21,085 nt of DNA from a virus. Shown in pieces: positions 1-8,400 of this stretch. Under the pieces are notes generated by a model, which was not told the origin of the DNA, did not search any database, and worked only from the letters and a program-made list of their open reading frames with translations. Location of the stretch: positions 1 to 21,085 of the IMG/VR virus record IMGVR_UViG_3300025319_000119, one strand, 5' to 3'. The position numbers and the translations under genes are program-made. The stretch's first letter is position 1. The number at the start of each line of letters is the position of its first letter.

Positions 1-2
1 AG

Positions 3-44
3 CTTCGCGACATGACCCGCGCGCTCGCCAAGGCAGCGCGCTAG
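3..44 (+). CDS. C-terminal tail of an upstream gene (5'-truncated)
   Basis: The frame that reads LRDMTRALAKAAR and stops at TAG 42-44 has G/C in most third codon positions, as in the genes downstream, so it is probably the last 13 codons of an upstream gene. In tailed phages the gene before the portal block is often the large terminase subunit, but 13 residues cannot identify it. A second frame stays open to TGA 68-70 with a less typical third-position pattern. The 35 bases from here to the next start contain a GTGAGGA ribosome binding site. Confidence 0.4.
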   Translation, partial: LRDMTRALAKAAR

Positions 45-79
45 AGTCGATCCGTCATCCCCTACCGTGAGGACCGCCC

Positions 80-2605
80 ATGAGCACCCGTGAAGCAACC
101 GACCTCCTGAAAGCCTCGCAGCTCGGCCTCTTCGGCGGTGGTGGCGGTGGAGGCGGCGAGCGCCCCGGCCACAAGTACATCAAGCGCACGGGCGCTCCGG
201 GCAGCTACCACTACGACTACGGCAACACGGCGAGCGGCAAGCCGATCCAAGGCTCGTTCGACCACGCGGCTCACGCCTCGTTCGGCGGGCAGGACCACGC
301 CGACGCCGCGAGCGCGCACGCCGGAGTCGTCAACGACATCATCGACACGCACGAAGACTCCGCCGACCGGCGTGAGCACCTCGACAAGCACCGCGCCGAG
401 ATGCACAAGCATGCCGACGCGGCCGCCAAGTTCGGCAACCCCGCCGCCGGGCTCCCCTACGCCGACAAGCCGCGCAACACGCCGCGCCCCGAGGCGACCA
501 AGCCCGGCGATGCCGTCAACGCGGCGCGCGCGGCCGCGAACGACCTCTCCGCCGATGCCCATCGCATCGGCGCCGCGGCGAACAAGCGATCCAACCCCGC
601 ACATCACGAGCTGGCAGCGACGGCCCACGACAAGGCCGCGGCCGCGCACGTCTCCGGCCCGCTGGCGACCGAGCACCGCGACGCCGCGAAGAGCCACCGC
701 GACGAAGCCGCCGGGTTCAAGCACCTCGCCGGCGAGCGGAAAGCGGCGAAGAAGGCGAAGGCAGCGGCCGCCGCTGCGCCGAAGGCGCCCGATCCCGTCG
801 ATGAGGCTCACGGCGTCGCCAGCAAGGCGGTGCAGAAGACCATGGCGGCGCGCGAGGCGTCGGCCAAGGCCGACAAGAGCGGCGACAGCACCGACCACCA
901 GCTCGCGCACGCGGCGCACAAGGCTGCCGGTCACGCGCAGCGCGAGGCTTCGTCGGCGTTCGAGAAGCCCGGCGCGAGCGTGAGCATCGGCGGCACCAAG
1001 TTCTCCACGCTCCACGAGAACATGGCGAAGGAGCACGACGAGAAGGCGCACGGTCATTGGATCGATTCCGTCAACGCGCGCTCCGACGAGCAGGGCGAGC
1101 CCGCGTCGGCCGCCGCGACGCACAAGGTCGGCGGCGAGGCCAAGTCGCACGTCGACAAGCTGCACGAGGCCGTCGCGAACCTCAAGCCGGAGAAGATGAC
1201 GAAGAGGGAGCACTTCGAGGGCGCGCACGCGAAGTTCAAGGCGCTGCACGACCACCTCGAGACGAAGCTCGGCTTCCACGAGGCGACCGCGCATGCGAGC
1301 AAGGCCGCCGGGCTCGCCGACATGGCGACGCATTCGATGGGCTCATCGACGGACAAGGCGTCGCACCGTCACGCCCGCGAGGTGCTTGGCGAAGCGCAGG
1401 AGCGCGCGAAGCGCGCCGTCGAGACCGCGCCGGAGCACGTGCGGAAGGCGCCGACGCAGGGACGCCACCAAGAGGCGGCCGCCGAGGCTGCGGGCGGAGG
1501 CGAGAAGCCGCCCCCGAAGCCGAAGAAGAGCGGCGCCGTGAGCATCGGCGAGACCTCGAGCGGCAAGACGATCCACGCCACGCACGCGAGCGCCGAGGAC
1601 TTCAACAAGCACACGAAGGGGTGGAGCGGGAAGGACCACGAAGAGGCCGCCATCGCGCACCGCTCCACGCGCTCGCACCACACCTTCGCCGCGGACAAGA
1701 TCGCGAGGGGCCGGACGGAGGGCGCCGACAAGTCGCACGCCACGCACCGCGCCCTCTCCGAGCACCACGGCGACATGACCGGCGCTCACGAATCCGTCGC
1801 CAGCTCCGAGCGCGTGAAGGCCACCGGCGAGAAGCCGAGTGGGCCGCGGTCGTGGGATCAGATCGCGCACGACGGCGTGAAGGACGCCTTCAAGTCGGCG
1901 GACGAGGGGCACAAGATGCGCGGCTACTCGCCCGACATGCACAAGAGCCCCGAGGGCAAGGGCGCTCCCAAGTTCGACGCGAAGGAGAACGCGGCGCTCG
2001 AGGCCCGCGTGCGAGGTCACATGGGCAAGAGCATGGATCACGAGGTGGGCATCTCCCGCTTCCAAGACCGCTCCGCCGGCCCGCCGGCACCGGCCGGCCT
2101 GTACGACGGGCTCGGCGCCGGCATGGTCGACACCACCGTGGATCGCCCGCGCTGGATCCGCGCGCCCGAGGCCGCTCCCGTCGGCGCTGGCGCGCGTGGC
2201 GTGCTCGACGCCGACCCGGCCCGGCACACGCTCGCCTACCAGAAGCCGCGGCAGCACGGCGCCACCCTCGAGCTGGCGAAGAGCGCCGTCGTCGCGGCCG
2301 TGAAGGACGGCTACCGGCAGCAGCTCATGCAGGCGGAGGACAACCCCGTCGCCAAGATGATCGCGCGCTCGGTCCAGCCGGGGCAGCGCCCCACCGTGTC
2401 GCTCGATCTGCGCAAGAGCATGGCCGCCGGCGAGCCCGACCCCGATGCCGTCGTCGCCTTCGCCGCGGCCGCCCTCGCGTCGGCCAGCGAGCGCAACCCG
2501 CAGCTCCGCGAAGGGCTCTCGCGCCTCGCCGTGACGCGGCGTACCCTGCGGGAGACCCTCGCCGCTCTGCGGCTCACACCCGCCGGCGTGTCCGCGGGCT
2601 ACTAG
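80..2605 (+). CDS. His/Ala-rich helical phage protein with N-terminal GHKYI module, function unknown
   Basis: This 841-residue protein is not recognised. Residues 19-26 are eight glycines, followed by GHKYIKR (30-36) and a Gly/Tyr-rich stretch ending near residue 47. The same module occurs in the MuF polyprotein downstream (residues 532 on). Residues ~55-640 are rich in Ala, His, Lys and Glu, with His recurring every few residues in a pattern like long helices. A VSIGxT segment occurs twice (residues 301 and 487), each followed by a His-rich helical stretch, which suggests an internal duplication. Residues ~640-841 are less repetitive and end in a helical tail. The start is ATG 80 with GTGAGGA just upstream; the portal start follows the stop by 12 bases. 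Its place before the portal and the shared module suggest a virion or ejected protein; this is inference. Confidence 0.85.
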   Translation: MSTREATDLLKASQLGLFGGGGGGGGERPGHKYIKRTGAPGSYHYDYGNTASGKPIQGSFDHAAHASFGGQDHADAASAHAGVVNDIIDTHEDSADRREHLDKHRAEMHKHADAAAKFGNPAAGLPYADKPRNTPRPEATKPGDAVNAARAAANDLSADAHRIGAAANKRSNPAHHELAATAHDKAAAAHVSGPLATEHRDAAKSHRDEAAGFKHLAGERKAAKKAKAAAAAAPKAPDPVDEAHGVASKAVQKTMAAREASAKADKSGDSTDHQLAHAAHKAAGHAQREASSAFEKPGASVSIGGTKFSTLHENMAKEHDEKAHGHWIDSVNARSDEQGEPASAAATHKVGGEAKSHVDKLHEAVANLKPEKMTKREHFEGAHAKFKALHDHLETKLGFHEATAHASKAAGLADMATHSMGSSTDKASHRHAREVLGEAQERAKRAVETAPEHVRKAPTQGRHQEAAAEAAGGGEKPPPKPKKSGAVSIGETSSGKTIHATHASAEDFNKHTKGWSGKDHEEAAIAHRSTRSHHTFAADKIARGRTEGADKSHATHRALSEHHGDMTGAHESVASSERVKATGEKPSGPRSWDQIAHDGVKDAFKSADEGHKMRGYSPDMHKSPEGKGAPKFDAKENAALEARVRGHMGKSMDHEVGISRFQDRSAGPPAPAGLYDGLGAGMVDTTVDRPRWIRAPEAAPVGAGARGVLDADPARHTLAYQKPRQHGATLELAKSAVVAAVKDGYRQQLMQAEDNPVAKMIARSVQPGQRPTVSLDLRKSMAAGEPDPDAVVAFAAAALASASERNPQLREGLSRLAVTRRTLRETLAALRLTPAGVSAGY

Positions 2606-2617
2606 CGGAGGCCGACG

Positions 2618-4348
2618 GTGTTGGATCTCATCAAGCCAGAGCAGATCCGCGCCATGATGGCGACGGCGATCGAGTCGAAGCTGTCGCAAGCCGTGCATGA
2701 CGCCACCGGCGAGGCGATCGAGCGGCTCGTCGAGGCGCAGATCCAACAGCAGCTCGGCCCGATGCTCGGCGGCATGCTCAACAAGGCAGAGCCCGGCGCC
2801 CCGCGCCCCGGCCAGCTCCAACAGACGACGGCCGCCGACCCCAAGGGCTTGCTCTACGACCCGTTCACCGCGCTCGATCAGATGGGCTTCCGCGAGCGGC
2901 CGAGCGCGCTCACGTTCCGCACCCTCGGCGAGATGGCCCGGCGCGTCCCGCCGTTCTCCGCCTACTTGCAGACGCGCTTGAACCAGATGGCGGCGTTCTG
3001 CGAGCCGCAACCCGACGAGCACAGCGTCGGGTTCAAGTTCGTGCTCAAGGACAAGCGCCAAGACCTCTCCAAGAAGCTCCAACGCCGCGCTGACGAGCTG
3101 TCGAGGTGGATGATCGGCATGGGAGATCCAGAGCTGACCATCAAGCGCGACAAGTTCGGCGCGTGGATGCGCAAGTCGATGTGGGACAGCCTCGTCTACG
3201 ATCAGTTCACGACGGAGATCGTGCCGCGCAAAGACGGCAACGCGCCCGCGTACCTGCGCGCGCTCGACGCGGCGACCATCCGCGTATCGGACACGCTCGA
3301 CGAGGTGGACTACCTCGACGAGTCGATCCAATACGTGCAGATTTACGACGACACGATCATCGCGGAGTTCACCGAGCCCGAGATGATCTTCGGCATCCGC
3401 AACCCGCGCAGCGACATCCGCTACAGCGGCTACGGCATGCCCGAGCTTGAGATGCTGATCAGCATCGTCACCGCGCTCCTGTGGGGCATCGACTACAACG
3501 CCAAGTTCTTTTCGCAGGGCTCGGTCGCGAAGGGCTTGCTCAACTTCAAGGGCGCCATCCCCGAGAAGGAGCTGATCGCGTTCCGTCGTCAGTGGTACGC
3601 GATGATCACCGGCGTGCAGAACGCTTGGCGCACGCCCGTCGTGAACGCCGAGGACGTTCAGTGGTTGAACATGCAGACGAGCAACCGCGACATGGAGTTC
3701 GCGGCTTGGATCGATTGGCTCCTCAAGGTGACGTGCGCCGTGTGCCAGATCGCCCCCGAGGAGATCGGCTTTCAGTTCGGCAACGGCGGGCAGACGTCGG
3801 CGATGTCCGAGGGCTCGCAGGCCGACAAGCTCTCGCAGTCGAAGGACAAGGGGCTCGTGCCGCTGGCGAAGTTCGTGTGCGAGCAGCTCAACGACAAGGT
3901 GGTGAGCAAGCTCGACGACCGATTCAGGATCGAGTTCGCCGGCGTGAACGCGCGCACCGCCGAGGCGCTCATCGACTTGCAGACGAAAGAGGTCAAGAGC
4001 GTCAAGACCGTCAACGAGGTGCGCAAGGAGCGCGGCGAAGATCCGCTCCCCGAGTCGCTCGGCGACGTCATTCTCGATCCAACTTGGCTCCAATGGGCGA
4101 ACGCCAAGGCCGCCGAGAAGCAACAGGCGCAGCAAGGCGGGCAGGGCTACGGCACGCCGCCGGGCTCGCCGCAGATGGACGGACAGCCGCCGTGGGCGGA
4201 CGCTCCCGGCGGCTCGGACGACGGCTCGCAAGGCGACGTTGACCCGGACGGCGCCGGAGGCGACGATGCGGTCCAGAAGAGCGGCTACGGCCTCTCTCGC
4301 GCGCAAGGGCGCGCTCTCCGCGTGCTGGATCTCGAGGTCGACTTGTGA
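2618..4348 (+). CDS. Phage portal protein (HK97/SPP1-like portal superfamily)
   Basis: The 576-residue protein should form the dodecameric ring at the capsid vertex through which DNA is packaged and ejected. Portal-like features are a helical N-terminus, a central core with NPRSDIRYSGYG (262-273) followed by a long helix (AKFFSQGSVAKGLL, 295-308), and a late segment TVNEVRKERGEDPLPE (464-479), the typical 'T-hNEhR...G..PLP' portal motif. The tail after ~500 is rich in Gln, Gly, Pro and Asp and likely disordered. I use GTG 2618 as the start: GCGGAGG lies 5-6 bases upstream; TTG 2621 is the alternative. The stop overlaps the GTG start of the next gene. The order portal, MuF protein, protease, capsid supports the call. 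Confidence 0.93.
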   Translation: MLDLIKPEQIRAMMATAIESKLSQAVHDATGEAIERLVEAQIQQQLGPMLGGMLNKAEPGAPRPGQLQQTTAADPKGLLYDPFTALDQMGFRERPSALTFRTLGEMARRVPPFSAYLQTRLNQMAAFCEPQPDEHSVGFKFVLKDKRQDLSKKLQRRADELSRWMIGMGDPELTIKRDKFGAWMRKSMWDSLVYDQFTTEIVPRKDGNAPAYLRALDAATIRVSDTLDEVDYLDESIQYVQIYDDTIIAEFTEPEMIFGIRNPRSDIRYSGYGMPELEMLISIVTALLWGIDYNAKFFSQGSVAKGLLNFKGAIPEKELIAFRRQWYAMITGVQNAWRTPVVNAEDVQWLNMQTSNRDMEFAAWIDWLLKVTCAVCQIAPEEIGFQFGNGGQTSAMSEGSQADKLSQSKDKGLVPLAKFVCEQLNDKVVSKLDDRFRIEFAGVNARTAEALIDLQTKEVKSVKTVNEVRKERGEDPLPESLGDVILDPTWLQWANAKAAEKQQAQQGGQGYGTPPGSPQMDGQPPWADAPGGSDDGSQGDVDPDGAGGDDAVQKSGYGLSRAQGRALRVLDLEVDL

Positions 4349-4722
4349 AGCTCCTGCGGTCCCTCAAGCTGCTCATCTCCGGCGACGTCGAGGCGCAGAA
4401 GCTCTTTGACCCCGGCAACATGGATCGTTCCGAGGACTTGGCTACCGTCGTGTCCTACGAGAACAGCGGCATGCGCAAGGTCGCCGCGGGCGTCGTTGGC
4501 GCCATCATCCCGTTCGGTGGCGTGACCACCGCCGGCTTCGTCCTCGTCGCCAGCGACAAGGACATCAACGTGCGCATCAACGGCGGCGCGGAGAACATCG
4601 CCGTCAAGAAAGCAACGAGCGGCCGCGGCGTCCTCTATCTCGAGGGCGCCGTCACGGCGCTCGTGGTAGACAACCCCGGCACCGAAGACGCGACCGTGTT
4701 GTACGCGCTCACGGGCGTGTAG
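4345..4722 (+). CDS. Small virion-associated protein, unknown function
   Basis: This 125-residue protein starts at GTG 4345, inside the portal stop codon (GTGA overlap), which implies translational coupling. After a basic N-terminus (MKLLRSLKLL) it contains alternating hydrophobic segments (for example AGFVLVASDKDINVRI and GVLYLEGAVTALVV) that suggest a compact beta-rich domain. There is no catalytic motif, Cys pair or clear transmembrane segment. Lying between portal and MuF protein it could be a decoration, fibre or connector protein, but I do not recognise the family. Confidence 0.8.
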   Translation: MKLLRSLKLLISGDVEAQKLFDPGNMDRSEDLATVVSYENSGMRKVAAGVVGAIIPFGGVTTAGFVLVASDKDINVRINGGAENIAVKKATSGRGVLYLEGAVTALVVDNPGTEDATVLYALTGV

Positions 4723-4767
4723 CATCGGATCTCGAACCACTACGGGCGTGCCCCGAAGGAGACGCAG

Positions 4768-5175
4768 ATGACCTTGAAGACGACCCTCACCCCTGCCGAG
4801 CACGCCAACGTCGTGCAGGGCTTGCAGATGCCCCTCGACGTCACCGGCTCGCAAGCCGGCGCCATCTCGACGGGCACGAAGCAGCAGTTCCTCGCCGACG
4901 GCCCCATGGCGATCCGCAACCTCCGCGCGCGCCTCGGCACGTGCGGTACCGGCGCCGGCCCGTCCGTCGTCGAGGTCAAGAAGAACGGCGTCGTCGTGGC
5001 GTCGGTCTCGATCGCGCACGACGCCGTGGACCCCGCGCAGCTCGTCGGGCTCCCGACGACCGACGCGCTGGCGAAGGTGGAGGCGGGCGACCTCATCGAG
5101 ATCGCCGTCTCGGCCGTCGCGACTGCGGCCGCGGACCTCACGGCCACGGCGCACGTCGATCGCCGCTTCGAGTGA
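4768..5175 (+). CDS. Beta-sandwich-like virion protein, unknown function
   Basis: This 135-residue protein starts at ATG 4768 with a good GAAGGAG site at 4755-4761. The pattern VVEVKKNGVVVASVSI, then a loop, then VEAGDLIEIAVSAVAT and DLTATAHV resembles jelly-roll or Ig-like modules common in phage decoration, fibre and tail proteins ('hhVxhxKNGxxh...h..GDxhxhxV'). There is no enzyme motif. It follows the 125-residue gene by 45 bases; the pair may be related decoration or fibre components. The structural reading is inference from pattern. Confidence 0.8.
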   Translation: MTLKTTLTPAEHANVVQGLQMPLDVTGSQAGAISTGTKQQFLADGPMAIRNLRARLGTCGTGAGPSVVEVKKNGVVVASVSIAHDAVDPAQLVGLPTTDALAKVEAGDLIEIAVSAVATAAADLTATAHVDRRFE

Positions 5176-5185
5176 GCTGCGCGCC

Positions 5186-5446
5186 GTGAAGGCCCGCATC
5201 CGTGTCGAGCTACCGCCCGGCGTCGAGGACACCCCCGACGTTCGGGCGAAGCTCGCTTCGGCGGTTGCAGCGCGGCTCGGCGTGGACCCGCACGCGGGAT
5301 GCACGCACGGCGACCTCGAGAAGAGTGAGAAGGCCCCGCCGAAGCTCCGGCACCGGGCGCCGCAAGAGGGCATCGATCGGGCGACCAAGCTCTACGAGAA
5401 CCTCATGGGCGCCATGATCGACGACATCGCCGCGGCCTTGAAGTAG
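5186..5446 (+). CDS. Small hypothetical phage protein
   Basis: This 86-residue protein starts at GTG 5186, ten bases after the preceding stop. No strong ribosome binding site is visible, so coupling to the upstream gene is likely. The N-terminal half (KARIRVELPPGVEDTPDVR) looks like a small alpha/beta fold; the C-terminal part (GIDRATKLYENLMGAMIDDI) is helical. The family is not recognised. Codon use matches the neighbours and the gene fills the space between two well-supported genes, which is the main reason for calling it. Confidence 0.7.
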   Translation: MKARIRVELPPGVEDTPDVRAKLASAVAARLGVDPHAGCTHGDLEKSEKAPPKLRHRAPQEGIDRATKLYENLMGAMIDDIAAALK

Positions 5447-5467
5447 CGCCGCGGAGGAGAACCCCGC

Positions 5468-8400
5468 GTGGCGTTGTGGACGGCCGAGAAGCTGCAAGCG
5501 GTGCGCGCGATCATCGCGCGTTACCACGCAGCCATCGCCATCGCCGTCTTCGGCCACAAGGCCCTCCCGCCCGACCTCCTGAAAGACCTCCGCGGCGCCG
5601 GCGTCGCCGTCCCTGACGGCCCGCAGCTCATCGACGACGCCTTCGCCTACGGCCAGCTCGTCGCGCTCTTGCGCGACCCGAAGCTCGCGACGAAGAGCCC
5701 GGCGGAGATCGCCAAGCTCGTCGAGGAGCGCAAGCTCCCGTTGCAGCTCTCGCAGCAAGAGAAGGCGTCCGTCGAGGTCGCGCGCCAGCACGCGGGCCAG
5801 TACGTCGTCGGGCTCGGCACGCGCGTCGCCGGGCAAGTCATGGCGGCCGTCACCGGCGCCGAGGCGAACCTCACGCCCGAGCGCATGGTGGAGATCATCG
5901 CCGACAAGACCGCCGGCAACCGCGCGCGGCGCGAGACGATCGACAGCCTTCGATCCGACCTCGGGCACGCGATGGGCAACTGGACCCGTGATTGGCAGCG
6001 CATCGCCATGACGGAGAGCAACAACGCGATCCAAGAAGGCACGGCGAGCACGATCGAGAAGCAGGACGGCGCCGAGCAGCTCGTGTCGAAGATGCCGCGC
6101 CCCGACGCCTGCCCCGACTGCAAGCGGCTCTACCTGCGCGGCGGACAGCCGATCATTTTCAAGCTCTCCGAGCTGCGCGCGAACGGCTCCAACGTCGGCC
6201 GCAAGAAGCGCGATTGGAAGCCGACGATCGAAGCGATCCACCCGTGGTGCGGATGCGTGCTCGTGCGCGTCCCCGCAGGCATGGAATGGATCGACGGCGA
6301 GCTGCAACCGAAGAAGGCGGAGCCGGACGAAGAGAGCGACGAAGGCGCGCAAGGCGACGCCGCCATCGTGCGCGGCATGAAGGCCGCCGTCGAGAAGAGC
6401 GAGCGCCCGCTCGAGAAGGCCGCCCGCAAGCTCCACGGGCGCCTGACGTTCGCCGGCATGCCGATCTCGATCGAGAACCGCCGCGGCTCGCTGCGCCATT
6501 GGTACGACCCCGTGGCGAAGGAGAAGGGCGCCACGAAGGTGCGCTACCCCTACGGCTACATCCGGCTCACCGAAGCCGCCGACGGCGAGCACGTCGACTG
6601 CTACATCGGCCCCGACAAGCACGCGACGAGCGTGTACGTCGTCCACCAACAGAAGAAGAAGCCGGATGGATCTTTCGGCGGCTACGACGAGGACAAGTGT
6701 TTTCTCGGCTTCGCATCGGCCAGCGAGGCGAAGGCCGCATACCTCGCGCACTACAACGATCCGAGGTTCTTCGGGTCGATGACGGCCATGACGGTGCCGG
6801 AGTTCAAGCGCAAGCTCGTCGAGAAGAAGGGCGAGAAGCTCACCAAGGCGGACCCGCTCGTGATCGACATGCGGCTCGAGAAGGGCGGCACCGATCCCTG
6901 CCCACGTTGCGGCGCGATGACGCGGCTCTCCGACACCGACGGCGCCGAGCCGTGCTGGACGTGCCGCAAGGCGCTCGAGGCCGCTGGCACGCCCTACAGG
7001 CGCGCGGGGTGGGACTACGAGAACGACCGCTGGCAGAAGAGCTACGGCGCCGAGCGCGCGGGCCACAAGTACATCTCGCGACGCCGCGGCGTCGACGGGT
7101 CGTGGGAGTACAAGTACGCCGAGCCCGCGCCGCACGCGCAGCTCGCCCTCGACTTCACGCCACCGAAGCCGGAGGCCGAGCAACGGCACGAGGCGGGCGA
7201 GGCCGGCGTGAACCTCGACAACTACTTCGCGTCGGGCTCCAACCATGAAGGCGAGATCCAAGGGTTCGCGTCGATCGGCTGGAACGTCGGTGTCGCCGCC
7301 CACGAGGTGAGCGACGACGCCGTGCGCGCGCTCCACGCGCTCAAGGGCACGCGAACCAAGGTGTTCGTCGACAGCGGCGCGTTCTCCGAGGTCGACTTCA
7401 ACTTCCCCGCGCGGAAGGACAACGCGAAGAAGGGGATCAAGGCCGGCGACCTCCCCTACCCCGACAAGCCGATCGGGCCGCTCGTCGTGGCGCCCATCTC
7501 CGACGCCGAGTGGACGAAGCGGCTCGACCTCTACGACAGCCTCGCGTCCTCGCTCGGCCGCCAGCTCTACGCCGTCGCCCCCGATCAGGTGGCGTTCCAA
7601 GACGAGACCGCCGACCGCCTCGCCAAGTACGCCGACCGCGTGCGCGAGATCCACGCGAAGGGCGCGAACATCCTCGTGCCGTTGCAGAAGGGGAAGCTCT
7701 CCCTCGCCGACTTCGACGACAAGGCTCGATCCATCCTCGGCTTCGACGACTACATCCGCGCCATCCCCATGAAGAAGGACGCCACGACGACGGCGGAGTT
7801 CGAGGCGTTCATGGCGGCGAAGAAGCCCGCGCGCGTCCACCTCCTCGGGCTCGGGAAGGAGAGCGACCGCTACGATGAGGTCATGGCGGCCGCCAAGCGC
7901 GCATCGCCGGCGTCCGAGGTGTTCCTCGACAGCGTGAAGATCACGAGCGCCGTCGAGCGATCCAAGCCGACGAAGGCCGGCGGATGGTCGCGGCCGCGCA
8001 AGCTCACCGCCGCCACCGACCGGACGATCAAGCGCCTCGCTGGCGAAGCGTTCGAGCGCGAGGAGTACCACGAGAACATTTCCTATCCCGGCGAGTGGCT
8101 CCCGCCGAAGCAACGCGCCGCCGTCGGCGCTCGCGCAAGGCTCTCCCTGAAAGAGATGAGCGCGTTCAAGAAAGATCCAACGAAGTTTCTCGAGGATCTG
8201 CGAGCGGCCGACAAGGCGGAGACGACCGACAACCGCCAAGCCGTCATGCTTCACGTGCTCGAGGCGGAGCTGAACAGCGCGTGGTCCGTTCACTTCGCCG
8301 GCATCCCCGGCGCCGAGATCGAGCAGCACCACGGCAAGGGCACCGTGACCGAGAGGAAGCGCGACGCCATCGTCGAAGCCTTCGGCGGCGGCAAGCTCGC

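Noticed and set aside
138-983. Alternative + strand frame inside the 841-residue gene (and similar frames inside other genes)
   Set aside because: Translation is Arg/Ser/Thr/Pro low complexity, typical of a shifted frame in G+C-rich coding DNA, and no good ribosome binding site decides its start.
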